Assembly: GCA_048394785.1 (NCBI GenBank) | Contig: DBFJGL010000056.1 | Location: 1 to 61,740 of the forward strand | Direction: 5' to 3' | Length of the DNA stretch: 61,740 bases | Origin: DBFJGL01 sp048394785 | Lineage (GTDB): Bacteria; Bacillota; Clostridia; Christensenellales; CAG-917 | Part shown: positions 42,462 through 52,021 of the stretch, piece after piece | How the letters are laid out: the number at the start of each line of letters is the position of its first letter | Position numbering within the stretch: the stretch's first letter is position 1 | The notes under the pieces: generated by a model | What the model was told of the DNA's origin: nothing | The model's database searches: none | Seen by the model: only the letters and a program-made list of their open reading frames with translations | Translations under genes and position numbers: made by a program

Positions 42462-44153
42462 TTGGGCGACTGGTTATTCGGCTGGGTGTACGATTTGCTT
42501 TACATCCTGCAAAAATCTATCTGCTATCTTTTGGACTTTATACGGGCAGTTTTCTGTAAACTCGCAGGAATCGAAACGGTCGCCATTGACGGTGAACAGA
42601 GCGAAATACTGACGCATTTCATCCTGTCGGACAGTATCCGAAACGCCTTTTTGGGCGTGTTTTTAATCGGCGTCATTCTGCTGTTCGTGTTCGTCATAAT
42701 CGCCATAATCAAGAGCGAAGCCGCCGATCCGCAGCACCAGAAAACAAAGGGACAGATCATTGCAAAAGCCTTGCAGAGCTTTGTCGTGTTCCTGCTCATT
42801 CCGTTTTTGCTCGTTGCGGGTATCATGCTCGCCAACGTCATCGTGGGCGCTATCCACGGGAGTATGACGGGCGCGATTTACGACGGGAACACGACGTCGC
42901 TGATCGGCGGTCAGATACTCGTCACGAGCGGCAGCGAAGCGTATATCGGTCCTGCCGGCAGCCGTGCGGAAATTGAGAGAATGTTCGTCACGGGACAGCT
43001 CGATTACAACAAACTTTCCGTCGTCAAGCAATACTACGATTTGGGCGATATGAACTTTTTTGTCGGCATTGCGGGCGGCTTGGCGATACTCGTCATGTTC
43101 GTGATGTCGGCGGTTATGTTCGTGCAGAGAATTTTCGATATTATTCTTCTCTACATTGTGTCGCCCGCGTCGGTGTCCACGATTCCGCTCGACGACGGCG
43201 GCAGGTTCCGCATCTGGCGGGAAATGCTCGTGTCGAAGGTACTCGGCGCCTACGGCATTATCTTGTCAATGAATATATTTTTCCTGATCATTCCGCAGGT
43301 CTCGAAAATCGCCTTTTTCGGGGATACGTTCAAGGACGGGGTAATTCAGCTCTTATTCATTCTCGGCGGCGCATTCTCTATCACGAAGGCGAATATGATC
43401 ATCGCCCAGCTCACGGGAACAAACGCCGGTATGCAGGAAATGCAGCAGATGATGAGCAACGTCCATTCGGGTATACACTTGGTGCGCACGGCCGGACACG
43501 TTGCGGCGGGAGCGGCCGGTATGATTATCGGCGGCACGGACTTTCTTTCCAACCGCAAGCACGGCGCGTCCTTATCCGAAAATCTTTCCGCTGCCATACA
43601 CTCGCAGCGCAATCAGCACATTGTAGAGAGCGACGATTCGGACGACGATCCGCCCGGCGGTTCCGGCGGAGGTTCGGGCGGCAATCCCACTGCAAACGAT
43701 TCCAATGTATCCGATACCGCAAGGCAAAGCGATACCGCACCGGACAACGGCACGGCGACATCGGAAAGCGCGGCGGAAACGGTAGCAAGCGCAAGCTCGG
43801 CGACCGACGAAGCGGTATCCGAAGCGGCAAGCGCAGACGTGCGGGCAACGGAAACGGAAGCGGACGAACCGACGGCGGCAAGACCGATGACCGAAGAAGG
43901 CGAAACCGCACAGTCCGCCAAGAAATCGAATGTAACGTTCGGTTCGGTGGTCAAAGGCACGACAAGGCTTGCCACCATGCCCGTCGGCGTACTCAAAGAC
44001 CTTATTCAGGGCGGCGTCATCGTTGCGGGCAAGAATTTCGGCGCGCGCGTGAAAAACGTACTCAAAGGAAATACCGTCATCAACCGCGCAGACGTGAAAA
44101 AGCCCGTAGAAAAAGCGGCGCAATCCGCATCGAAGGAGACCGATAAAAAATGA
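42462..44153 (+). CDS. VirB6/TrbL-like channel protein (Mbov_0396-like)
   Basis: 563-residue polytopic membrane protein; start TTG 42462 after AGGTGATG. About seven helices lie between residues 5 and 320, e.g. LGVFLIGVILLFVFVIIAII, FLLIPFLLVAGIMLANVIVG, VGIAGGLAILVMFVMSAVMF. The C-terminal ~240 residues are cytoplasmic, including a low-complexity Ser/Ala/Thr/Glu stretch (about 390-485) and a basic end. It should form the inner-membrane pore of the transfer channel. The stop overlaps the VirB4-like start by 4 bases. Confidence 0.8.
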   Translation: MGDWLFGWVYDLLYILQKSICYLLDFIRAVFCKLAGIETVAIDGEQSEILTHFILSDSIRNAFLGVFLIGVILLFVFVIIAIIKSEAADPQHQKTKGQIIAKALQSFVVFLLIPFLLVAGIMLANVIVGAIHGSMTGAIYDGNTTSLIGGQILVTSGSEAYIGPAGSRAEIERMFVTGQLDYNKLSVVKQYYDLGDMNFFVGIAGGLAILVMFVMSAVMFVQRIFDIILLYIVSPASVSTIPLDDGGRFRIWREMLVSKVLGAYGIILSMNIFFLIIPQVSKIAFFGDTFKDGVIQLLFILGGAFSITKANMIIAQLTGTNAGMQEMQQMMSNVHSGIHLVRTAGHVAAGAAGMIIGGTDFLSNRKHGASLSENLSAAIHSQRNQHIVESDDSDDDPPGGSGGGSGGNPTANDSNVSDTARQSDTAPDNGTATSESAAETVASASSATDEAVSEAASADVRATETEADEPTAARPMTEEGETAQSAKKSNVTFGSVVKGTTRLATMPVGVLKDLIQGGVIVAGKNFGARVKNVLKGNTVINRADVKKPVEKAAQSASKETDKK

Positions 44154-46729
44154 GATTGATACCACGAAACACAAAGGTCAAGACCAGCTTTTACAAGGGC
44201 GTGACCGTACTCGACATCGTTCTCGGCATTATTGCTTTGGGACTTGTCGCGCTCGCCCTTGCAAGCAACCTTGCCTACAAATACCTGATTGCGCTCGGCA
44301 TCGTCTGCGTATTCATTCCGCTGTTCATCCCCGTGGGCGAAGACCGCATTTACAAGTGCGCGCTCTATATGGCAAAACACCTTTTCAGCCGAAAGAAATA
44401 CAGAGCGGACGGCAAGGACGCGGCCAACATTCAAAGCATAATCCCCTACGAGAAAATAGACGGAAGCTGCATCGTACACAAGGACGGAAACCTGACGGGC
44501 GTAATCGAAATCAAGCCCATAGAGTTCCGTCTGCTCGGCGGAAGCAAACAGAACTACCTGATCGACGGCGTACTCACAAACGCGCTCACTTGCGTGGGCG
44601 TCGGGCAACAGGCAGCCATCGTCAAGCTCGAAAAACCGCTCGATTTCGACAAGCACATTCAGTCGGATCTCAACAAAATCGTCGCGCTTGCCGACGCGCA
44701 GGAACAGGGCGCGCTATCGCTCGAAGAATACCGGGCGAGAATCGACGTAATCGAAGACCGGCTCGCGCTTGTGGATACGCTCAACACAGATAGGCAAATC
44801 CATTACAGCTGCTACTACATAACCGTGACAGACAGGAACAAAACAAGCCTTATGGCTACGCTCTCGGTTATGCGCGGCACGCTCGTTTCGGGCAGCATTG
44901 AAGCGCGCATTCTCGAAGGCGAAAAGCTGAAAGATTTTATCGCTTTGAGCAAGAAACTCGAACCGTCGGACGCGCTCGCCGCCCCCAAAGAGGTTTCGTT
45001 CCGACTTACAAGCACGGTACAGGACGACTTGCAGCTCTCGCACTTTGTCATTGCCGGGTATCCCTTAAAGGTACCCAACGCTTGGGGCGAAGAACTGTTC
45101 GACTTGCCGAATACGAAGGTCGTTATGAAGCTGAAACCCGTCGAAAAGTCCAAAGCCTTGAAACGCATCGACAACGCCATTATGGAACTATCCACGCAAG
45201 CCAAAGGCAAAGCGAGCAAGATCATCGACAAGACCACGCACGTCGAAACGCTTTCCGGCCTGCTCGTGCGGTTGCAGAACGACAACGAGGTTCTGTTCGA
45301 CACGACCTTTATCATCACCGCCTACGACGGGAAGGGCAAGACGGACAACAAAAAGGCGGTCAAGCGTAAAATACGCGAACTCGGTTTTACGTCGGCGGAT
45401 ATGTTCGGGCGGCAGACGGACGCGTATCTGACGAGCGAACTGACCGACTACGATGCCGTGAAAATCTCGCGCGGGATACAATCTTCGTCCATTGCGGCGT
45501 GTTTCCCGTTCGTGTCCAACGCCATCGACGACAAGAACGGAATCCTGCTCGGCGAAAACAAACTGCCCGCGTTCGTGGACTTTTTCAAGCGGAACTCGGA
45601 ATACGTCAACTCGAATATGGTCGTTATCGGCAAGAGCGGCAGCGGCAAGTCCTATGCCGCCAAAACCTTGCTCACGCACTTTTCGACCTGCAACGCAAAA
45701 ATCTTCATTCTCGATCCCGAAGGCGAATATTTGAGCCTTGCGAAAAACCTGCACGGCAAAGTGTTGGACGTAGCGTCAAGCAAGCACGGCAAACTCAATC
45801 CGTTTCACATCATTGCGGCGCTCGACGACGAGAACGACGACGGCACGAAGAACAGCTTTTTTACGCACCTGCAATTTTTGGAAGAATTTTATCGCCTGAT
45901 CCTTTCGGGTATCAATGCGGACAGTCTGGAACTACTCAACAAGCTCACGGTCGAACTGTACGAACGAAAAGGCATTACGCCGCTGACCGACCTTTCGACA
46001 TTATCGCCGGACGATTATCCTATCTTCGACGATCTTGCGGGGCTGATCGAAGAAAAGCTCGCCCGCGCGAATGACGACTACAACCGCGCGTGTCTGAAAG
46101 TGATTGAGAACTACGTTGCAAAGTTTAAGTCGGGCGGCAGAAATTCCAACCTGTGGAACGGCGCGTCCGGCTTTGAAACGGACGAAAACTTTGTCTGTTT
46201 CGATTTTCAGAAACTGCTCGCCAACAAGAACGGGCAGATCGCCAATGCGCAAATGCTTTTGGTTTTGAAATATCTCGAAAACGAAGTCATCAAGAACCGC
46301 GACTACAATCTTCTGCACGGTGCCGACCGCAAAATCATTGTCGTTGTGGACGAGGCGCATTTGTTCATTGACGAGAAGTACCCGATTGCGCTCGATTTTA
46401 TGTATCAACTCGCCAAGCGTATCCGCAAGTACAACGGTATGGAAATCGTGATTACGCAGTCTATCAAGGACTTTGCGGGAACGCCCGACACGGCAAGAAA
46501 GTCTATGGCGATTATAAGCGTGTCGCAATACTCGCTTATCTTCCCGCTCTCGCCCGGCGATATGAACGATTTATGCGCGCTCTACGAAAAAGCGGGACAG
46601 ATCAACGAAGTCGAAGCGGACAATATCGTACACAACGAGCGCGGCTGTGCGTTCTTAATCAGTTCGCCCGAAAGCCGCACGAATATCCGCATTGTGGCGA
46701 CGCCGTACTTTGAAAAACTGTTCGGTTAA
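44150..46729 (+). CDS. VirB4-like conjugal transfer ATPase (Mbov_0397-like)
   Basis: 859 residues. Energises assembly of the channel at the membrane. Two N-terminal membrane helices (about 18-60), a VirB4 N-terminal domain, then the ATPase: Walker A VIGKSGSGKSYAAKTLL near residue 495 and Walker B IIVVVDEAHLFID near residue 735, followed by the motif QLAKRIRKYNGMEIVITQS. It is the most reliable marker of a type IV secretion system in the window. Starts in an ATGA overlap with the VirB6-like gene. Confidence 0.93.
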   Translation: MRLIPRNTKVKTSFYKGVTVLDIVLGIIALGLVALALASNLAYKYLIALGIVCVFIPLFIPVGEDRIYKCALYMAKHLFSRKKYRADGKDAANIQSIIPYEKIDGSCIVHKDGNLTGVIEIKPIEFRLLGGSKQNYLIDGVLTNALTCVGVGQQAAIVKLEKPLDFDKHIQSDLNKIVALADAQEQGALSLEEYRARIDVIEDRLALVDTLNTDRQIHYSCYYITVTDRNKTSLMATLSVMRGTLVSGSIEARILEGEKLKDFIALSKKLEPSDALAAPKEVSFRLTSTVQDDLQLSHFVIAGYPLKVPNAWGEELFDLPNTKVVMKLKPVEKSKALKRIDNAIMELSTQAKGKASKIIDKTTHVETLSGLLVRLQNDNEVLFDTTFIITAYDGKGKTDNKKAVKRKIRELGFTSADMFGRQTDAYLTSELTDYDAVKISRGIQSSSIAACFPFVSNAIDDKNGILLGENKLPAFVDFFKRNSEYVNSNMVVIGKSGSGKSYAAKTLLTHFSTCNAKIFILDPEGEYLSLAKNLHGKVLDVASSKHGKLNPFHIIAALDDENDDGTKNSFFTHLQFLEEFYRLILSGINADSLELLNKLTVELYERKGITPLTDLSTLSPDDYPIFDDLAGLIEEKLARANDDYNRACLKVIENYVAKFKSGGRNSNLWNGASGFETDENFVCFDFQKLLANKNGQIANAQMLLVLKYLENEVIKNRDYNLLHGADRKIIVVVDEAHLFIDEKYPIALDFMYQLAKRIRKYNGMEIVITQSIKDFAGTPDTARKSMAIISVSQYSLIFPLSPGDMNDLCALYEKAGQINEVEADNIVHNERGCAFLISSPESRTNIRIVATPYFEKLFG

Positions 46730-46740
46730 GGAGGACGGCT

Positions 46741-46983
46741 ATGGAACGCAAAGTATTGGCATACCGCCACAGTCAAGAAGTGGACGGATGCAGAGCGGAA
46801 AAAGAAGAAGTAAGCATCGTGGACAGCCGAACGGAAAACGGCGTGACGACGTATATCGTCCGCACGCAGGACGGCATTGAGTGTACCGCTATTTATAATA
46901 TTTTTACGGGTGCTTTCTATGCGGACGACGTTTACGGCGTAATCGAACCAAACGCGCGCAAGAGCCGCGGCTTTGAAATGTAA
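46741..46983 (+). CDS. Small protein of unknown function
   Basis: 80 residues; strand-rich, e.g. VSIVDSRTENGVTTYIVRTQ and CTAIYNIFTGAFYADDVYG. Ribosome site AAGGAGG. It is the first of an accessory array in which most genes end in a Met codon before the stop (here GAA ATG TAA). No family recognised. Confidence 0.6.
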   Translation: MERKVLAYRHSQEVDGCRAEKEEVSIVDSRTENGVTTYIVRTQDGIECTAIYNIFTGAFYADDVYGVIEPNARKSRGFEM

Positions 46984-47004
46984 AAAATAAAGGAGACTAA
47001 AAAA

Positions 47005-47994
47005 ATGGAACAGAAACTCAAATACAACCCCGAAGAAATGCTCGCTCAAGCGGACGAGGCGTTTGTCAAATGGATGAAAAACGAGCGTTATACCGACCTT
47101 ATGGAAGTCATGCCCACGCTCGGCAAATACTCTCTGCGCAATCAAATGCTCGTGATGATGCAGAACCCCGACGCCACCAACGTCAACAAAATGAACGGCT
47201 GGAACTACAAGCGCCGGCACGTTATCAAGGATTCCAAACCCATCCGCATCGTCGCGCCCAAGTTCGCCACGCAAGTTTCTACCGATAAGGACGGCAATAT
47301 CACGGAAAAGACGCTCGATACCGTTACCGGCTACGAGATAAGTTTCGTGTACGACATTGCCCAGACGGACGGCGAACCGGTCAAAGAAGTGTTTGCAGAC
47401 GAAGGTACCGCGCTCGAACACTACGATGTCGTGAAAGCCGCGCTCGAAGGCTCGGTCAAGGGCTTTGCGTTCAAAACCCACGAACCTGCGGAAGACGAAA
47501 GCTACGGCGTACTCGACACGCTCAACAACACCATCTCTCTGCGCGCCGACCTTTCCAAACAGGACGCTTTGCGCACGCTCGTCCAGCAGGTCGCAACCGC
47601 CAACGTTCTGATGCGCGGACAGTATTCCAAAGGACTTTCCCCCAGCGATATGGGCAATATCCGCAGCGTGGAAGCCAGCGCCGTGACATACGCCGTGTGC
47701 AAGCGGTTAAACTTGGGCGAAACGACGTATGCCGTTCCCGATTTCGACGGAATGAGCGATAAGAGCATTTCCAGATTTGCGGAAAATATCGGGACGATCC
47801 GTTCTATTTCCCAGCGCATTATCAACGCGGCGGAAGGCGCGGTATCCAAAGAACTGTACGAACAGGCGCAAAAGCTCGCAGAGAAAGAAAATGCGGAAGC
47901 CAAGCCCGAAGTGGCGGACGTTAAACAGACGGTGCAGCAATCGGTAAAACGTACCAAAGCGACGCAGAAAACCAAGACGGAGGTGGCAATGTGA
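47005..47994 (+). CDS. ArdC/LtrC-like protein with degenerate metallopeptidase motif
   Basis: 329 residues. Residues ~10-120 resemble the ArdC N-terminal single-stranded-DNA-binding domain (LGKYSLRNQMLVMMQNPDAT, NGWNYKRRHVIKDSKPIRIV). Residues ~165-290 align by eye with the LtrC/ArdC metallopeptidase domain: SYGVLDTLNNTISLRADLSK, then EASAVTYAVCKRLNL. The expected zinc motif HExxH is replaced by QQVAT (194-198), so protease activity is unlikely. ArdC proteins protect incoming single-stranded DNA from restriction. A Lys-rich tail ends in AM-stop. Confidence 0.7.
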   Translation: MEQKLKYNPEEMLAQADEAFVKWMKNERYTDLMEVMPTLGKYSLRNQMLVMMQNPDATNVNKMNGWNYKRRHVIKDSKPIRIVAPKFATQVSTDKDGNITEKTLDTVTGYEISFVYDIAQTDGEPVKEVFADEGTALEHYDVVKAALEGSVKGFAFKTHEPAEDESYGVLDTLNNTISLRADLSKQDALRTLVQQVATANVLMRGQYSKGLSPSDMGNIRSVEASAVTYAVCKRLNLGETTYAVPDFDGMSDKSISRFAENIGTIRSISQRIINAAEGAVSKELYEQAQKLAEKENAEAKPEVADVKQTVQQSVKRTKATQKTKTEVAM

Positions 47995-48233
47995 TTTGCG
48001 GTGAAATCGTACCTATTATCGAAGTCGTTGATTTTAAGAGCAAAGACGAGCTCTTGAAGAAACTGCGCGAGATGCGCGACGCAACCGTCAAACTCTCGCC
48101 TGCGGACAGGCGGATCGTCAAGCAAATGCTCGGCATCGCCATTCAGGAAGTCTGCTATACGTCGGAATACGAACTGCTGCGCTTTAAGGGCTATACCGAC
48201 TACAAAAAACACAAGAACAAGGAGACCGTATGA
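47991..48233 (+). CDS. Small protein of unknown function
   Basis: 80 residues, start GTG 47991 inside the ATG-TGA end of the previous gene, with GGAGGTGG as ribosome site. Mostly helical (KSKDELLKKLREMRDATVKL). The stop overlaps the next start by 4 bases, so three genes are translationally linked. No family recognised. Confidence 0.58.
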   Translation: MICGEIVPIIEVVDFKSKDELLKKLREMRDATVKLSPADRRIVKQMLGIAIQEVCYTSEYELLRFKGYTDYKKHKNKETV

Positions 48234-48673
48234 ACAACGAACAACTCAATGAAATCTTTGAAGAAGCCGAACGCGACGGTAAACTCGTTGCGGTCGTAAA
48301 ACAGCCCTACAAAAATCCCGAAGCGGTCGCCATCGACAAAGGATATAAAGAGATACAAAAACTTGTCGGCGGCACGTTCGACGTTGCCGACTTGCCGGAC
48401 TTTGATGACATACACGGTTTCTGTAACGACGAAGGACTGCTGATCGGGTTGGAACCGAACTTTTATCGCCCCGAATGGAAAGACGCAATCGTCGGACCGG
48501 CCGTATTTCTCGGCGCGAGAAACGACGGCGAAAGCATCAGTCTTTCCCGCGAACAGGTCAAAAAGGTTACGGATTATCTCGACACGCACAGGGTAAACGA
48601 CTTCGGCGAATTTTATATGAACATTCAGACGGACTTTGCGCATTACAAGCCCAAAAAGCAAGCCGCAATGTGA
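48230..48673 (+). CDS. DUF3846-like protein
   Basis: 147 residues. The stretch YKEIQKLVGGTFDVADLPDF, followed by CNDEGLLIGLEPNF and IVGPAVFLGARNDG, matches the DUF3846 pattern (about 40-105), a small domain frequent in phages and conjugative elements with no known activity. Ends AAM-stop. Confidence 0.65.
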   Translation: MNNEQLNEIFEEAERDGKLVAVVKQPYKNPEAVAIDKGYKEIQKLVGGTFDVADLPDFDDIHGFCNDEGLLIGLEPNFYRPEWKDAIVGPAVFLGARNDGESISLSREQVKKVTDYLDTHRVNDFGEFYMNIQTDFAHYKPKKQAAM

Positions 48674-48682
48674 GGTAAGCCT

Positions 48683-49267
48683 ATGAACGTAAAACACGAC
48701 GGATTGACCTTGCACGTCGAACCCGACTACAATCCCCCGAACCCGCGCACACAAGACGACCATCTCGGCACGATGCTTTGCTGGCACAGGGATTACATAT
48801 TCGGCGACCACAACCGATATAAAACCCCCGAAGATTTCCATACCAGCGAGGAAGCGAAGCGTATCTACGTTTCTTTGCCCGTGTATATGCTCGACCATTC
48901 GGGGACGTTTCTTTCGACCAAAGGCTTTGCCGACGTCGATCCCGACCGTTGGGACTGGGGACAGCTCGGTCTTATTTACTGCACCGAAGAAGCCGCGAAA
49001 AAATGGTACGGCTATCTGCCGGATAAAGCGGAACTGTACCGCCAGCTAAGCAGCGAAGTCGAATGTTACAACGACTATCTCAACGGCTCGTGGTATGAGT
49101 TCTATATCGAAGGAAAGAACGGCGAAATAGAAGAATCGTGCGGCGGATTTTATCAGGACGAAGGCTTTACCGAGCTTCTCGGATATATGAAAGAATACGT
49201 CGAAAGCGACTACCATCCGCTGTTTGACAAGCTCGCCGCCAAAGCAGAAAAACAGGCGTATATGTGA
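48683..49267 (+). CDS. Accessory protein of unknown function
   Basis: 194 residues, rich in Trp and Tyr (LCWHRDYIFGDHNRYKTPED, FYIEGKNGEIEESCGGFYQD). No recognised domain, though similar hypothetical proteins occur in phages and ICEs. Ribosome site GAGGT directly after the previous stop; ends AYM-stop followed again by GTGAGGT. Confidence 0.6.
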   Translation: MNVKHDGLTLHVEPDYNPPNPRTQDDHLGTMLCWHRDYIFGDHNRYKTPEDFHTSEEAKRIYVSLPVYMLDHSGTFLSTKGFADVDPDRWDWGQLGLIYCTEEAAKKWYGYLPDKAELYRQLSSEVECYNDYLNGSWYEFYIEGKNGEIEESCGGFYQDEGFTELLGYMKEYVESDYHPLFDKLAAKAEKQAYM

Positions 49268-49275
49268 GGTCAACA

Positions 49276-49596
49276 ATGACGGAAAAACAATATCTTTTGA
49301 CCGAGCGTATGGAAGACGAATACACGGATTACATTGACAGCTTGCTCGGCGAACACAAGCAGATCATTATCTCAATGAGCGACAAGACGACGTTTTTTGC
49401 GAATATGCTTGCGCATATCAAGGAGCGCGAACTGCCGCTCTCGCAAATCAATGCGCTTTGCGAAACGGATACACCGCTGAACGACTTGTATCTCTGTTTT
49501 ATGAACAACAACGAGGATTACTTGCAGCGAGCGAATACGGCGGTCAAGGTGCTTTATCAGTTTGCCAAAGAGCAAAGAACACAAAATCAAATGTAA
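49276..49596 (+). CDS. Small helical protein (possibly DUF3848-like)
   Basis: 106 residues from ATG 49276, 6 bases after GTGAGGT; the earlier in-frame GTG at 49264 lies in that ribosome site. Helical throughout (FANMLAHIKERELPLSQINA). Resembles DUF3848-type proteins of mobile elements, weakly. Ends QNQM-stop. Confidence 0.55.
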   Translation: MTEKQYLLTERMEDEYTDYIDSLLGEHKQIIISMSDKTTFFANMLAHIKERELPLSQINALCETDTPLNDLYLCFMNNNEDYLQRANTAVKVLYQFAKEQRTQNQM

Positions 49597-49610
49597 CGGG
49601 AGGAAAAAGT

Positions 49611-50393
49611 ATGCCGAATTGGATATGCAATCATTTAACCATCGAAGGCGAAAACGCCCTCGAAGTATTCCGCTCTCTGCTCGTCGAAAACGAGGACAGC
49701 GACTACGGATACGACCTTGATTTTAACAAGATCACGCCTATGCCCGAAGAACTGAATATTGTGAGCGGAAGCATAACAAGGAGCTGCGCCGGACTTTACA
49801 TAAACGCTATGCAGGAGGGCTGCGACGCTTACAAAAAGTATGCCGCGCTGTATGTTCAGTCTTTTGGGAAAGACCTTGCTATGAGTGAAAGCGAACAAGC
49901 GAAAACAATGGAATCCGCCCTATCCCATAAGGACTTTGAAACGAAACAGCCTATGTTCAGAACCAAAGCCGACGTGTACGCCTACGGCAAAAAGGCTTTG
50001 GATAACTACGAAAAGCACGGCGCGAAAGATTGGTATGACTGGTGCTGGGAGCATTGGGGTACGAAATGGAACGCCTGCGATACGCAAATCAACGACATCG
50101 ATAAGGCGAACGTCTATTTCAATACCGCTTGGAGTCCGCCGATTCCTGTTCTCGATACCCTTTCCAAACGGTATCCGAAACTGACTTTTGAATATGAGTT
50201 TGCGGACGAGGATACGAGCTATCACACGGGCGATATGACGATCCGAAACGGTGAAATCATTGCGGGCGGTTTTCTCGAAGACGGCAGCAAAGAAGCCTAC
50301 GAAACTTATTTCCGGCTTTGGGGCGGCGAAACCGATTATCGCTTTAATACAAAGACGGGTAAATACGAATCCATCGATGAGGAGGTTATGTAA
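49611..50393 (+). CDS. Api92-like protein (DUF1281/YubB ferredoxin-like domain)
   Basis: 260 residues from ATG 49611 after GGGAGG; the frame extends upstream but the start MPNWICNHLTIEGE is the family's characteristic N-terminus. The C-terminal half holds the ferredoxin-like signature: FNTAWSPPIPVLDTLSKRYP and LTFEYEFADEDTSYHTG (about 175-210). Family members are carried by plasmids and ICEs; function unknown. Ends EEVM-stop. Confidence 0.72.
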   Translation: MPNWICNHLTIEGENALEVFRSLLVENEDSDYGYDLDFNKITPMPEELNIVSGSITRSCAGLYINAMQEGCDAYKKYAALYVQSFGKDLAMSESEQAKTMESALSHKDFETKQPMFRTKADVYAYGKKALDNYEKHGAKDWYDWCWEHWGTKWNACDTQINDIDKANVYFNTAWSPPIPVLDTLSKRYPKLTFEYEFADEDTSYHTGDMTIRNGEIIAGGFLEDGSKEAYETYFRLWGGETDYRFNTKTGKYESIDEEVM

Positions 50394-50933
50394 ATGAGTA
50401 CAAGAAGTTTTATCTGCGTAGAACAGGACGACGGCAGCTATAAAGGCGTGTATTGCCACAGCGACGGGTATCTTACCTATAACGGCGCAATGCTCATAGA
50501 CCATTACAACAGCCGTGAAAAAGCCAACGAAATCCTTGCGCTCGGCGATTTGTCATTGCTTTGCGAAAAGCTCTACCCCGATCCCGACAAGCCGCACTCT
50601 TTCGATTTCGACCAGCGTCAGCATGACGTAACCGTTGCCTACGGCAGAGACCGCGGCGAAAAAGACACGGAAGCAAGAACGGTTACGCCCGAATCGGCTT
50701 TGAAATCGTGGGGCGAATATCTGTACGTTTTCGGTAAAGACGGGAAATGGAGCTATTACGATTTATGTGCGGACAACCCCGAACTGCGGGACGTGCAGGA
50801 AGATTTGGACGCCGAATACAAAAGTATGGAAATTGAACGGCCGCAAGACTTTTACGGCTACTTTTCGCAAGCGGCCATAGATCGGATCAAAGCCGAACAA
50901 GCGCAAATGAAAAAAAGCGAGGTCGTGATGTGA
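50394..50933 (+). CDS. Accessory protein of unknown function
   Basis: 179 residues starting MSTRSFICVEQDDGSYKGVY, with YCHSDGYLTYNGAMLIDHYN following; this beginning recurs in hypothetical phage and ICE proteins. No catalytic motif is visible. GAGGAGG ribosome site inside the end of the preceding gene; ends EVVM-stop and overlaps the next start (TGATG). Confidence 0.62.
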   Translation: MSTRSFICVEQDDGSYKGVYCHSDGYLTYNGAMLIDHYNSREKANEILALGDLSLLCEKLYPDPDKPHSFDFDQRQHDVTVAYGRDRGEKDTEARTVTPESALKSWGEYLYVFGKDGKWSYYDLCADNPELRDVQEDLDAEYKSMEIERPQDFYGYFSQAAIDRIKAEQAQMKKSEVVM

Positions 50934-51265
50934 TGAAGTCGTATAAAGAGCAATTTCTCGGCAATCTCGACGCCGAGATAACCGAGTTTCGGGAACAATC
51001 GCTCAAACAATCGCCCAAAGCAATTTACGACGACGCAAACCGTATCTGTTTCTACGAGTTTATGGACGACTACTTGCGGTGGGAAAATTTCAAAACCCAA
51101 GAGTACAGATTGTTTCTGCAATCGGATACGAATTTTATCTATAACCTGTGGCGGGAATCGCTGAAATGGGACGATTTCAACAACGGTAGCGTGACGGACG
51201 CGTCCTGCCTTGTGGATACCTATATTCGGGATTGCACGGCGAACCCCGTTCCGCATTGTATGTGA
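50933..51265 (+). CDS. Small protein of unknown function
   Basis: 110 residues from ATG 50933, which shares a base with the previous stop. Acidic and aromatic (YEFMDDYLRWENFKTQEYRL). No family recognised. Ends HCM-stop followed by the GTGAGGCG ribosome site of the methyltransferase. Confidence 0.55.
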   Translation: MKSYKEQFLGNLDAEITEFREQSLKQSPKAIYDDANRICFYEFMDDYLRWENFKTQEYRLFLQSDTNFIYNLWRESLKWDDFNNGSVTDASCLVDTYIRDCTANPVPHCM

Positions 51266-51271
51266 GGCGTT

Positions 51272-52021
51272 ATGCTGAAAGTCAATCACATTTATCAGAT
51301 GAACTGCCTGCTCGGTATTCAGAAAATGCTCGAACAGAATATGCAGGTCGATTTAATCGTTACCGATCCGCCGTATTTCATCAAGTCCACGAAAGCGGGC
51401 GGAAAAAGCGAGCTTGCCCGAAGCATCCAGCCGATGAACGACGAACTTTCCCAAAACAAGCTGACCGGCGGTATCGAGGACGTCTATCTCAAAGCGATGT
51501 GGGACGTAATGAAAGTGCCGAACATTTACATTTGGTGCAACGGCGCGCAAATCCCGCAGTACATAGATTTCTTCGTCAGACAACGCAAGTGCAAAATGGA
51601 CATCATCGTCTGGCGCAAGACCAACGCTACGCCGCTGTTCTGCAACAAGTATCTTTCGGACAAAGAATATTGCCTGTACTTTCGGCGCGGCGCGTACTGC
51701 CAGCCGCCCACCTACGAGCAAGCCAAAACCGTGTACGAGCTGCCTATCAATATCAAGGACAAGCGGTTATACGGACACCCGACAGTTAAGCCTTTGCCCA
51801 TCGTCCGCAATCTCGTGGAAAACAGCTCGAAGGTAGACAATCTCGTATTCGATCCCTTTATGGGCAGCGGTACCACGGCGGTTGCCTGTAAGGAACTCGG
51901 AAGAAACTTTATAGGGTTTGAAATCAACCCGGACTATCATGCGGCGAGCCTAAAAAGGCTCGCCGCTACCATTCCCACGGAGGTGAACAATGAAATATCT
52001 TATCAAAGGCGAGCTGTATGA
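51272..52021 (+). CDS. DNA adenine/N4-cytosine methyltransferase
   Basis: 249 residues. The catalytic motif IV is DPPY (32-35, in LIVTDPPYFIK), and the S-adenosylmethionine motif I DPFMGSGTTAVACKELGR comes near the C-terminus (about 191-208). This is the beta-class order seen in N6-adenine or N4-cytosine enzymes. No restriction endonuclease is next to it, so it is an orphan enzyme, probably protecting the element during transfer. Overlaps the next gene by 32 bases. Confidence 0.87.
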   Translation: MLKVNHIYQMNCLLGIQKMLEQNMQVDLIVTDPPYFIKSTKAGGKSELARSIQPMNDELSQNKLTGGIEDVYLKAMWDVMKVPNIYIWCNGAQIPQYIDFFVRQRKCKMDIIVWRKTNATPLFCNKYLSDKEYCLYFRRGAYCQPPTYEQAKTVYELPINIKDKRLYGHPTVKPLPIVRNLVENSSKVDNLVFDPFMGSGTTAVACKELGRNFIGFEINPDYHAASLKRLAATIPTEVNNEISYQRRAV

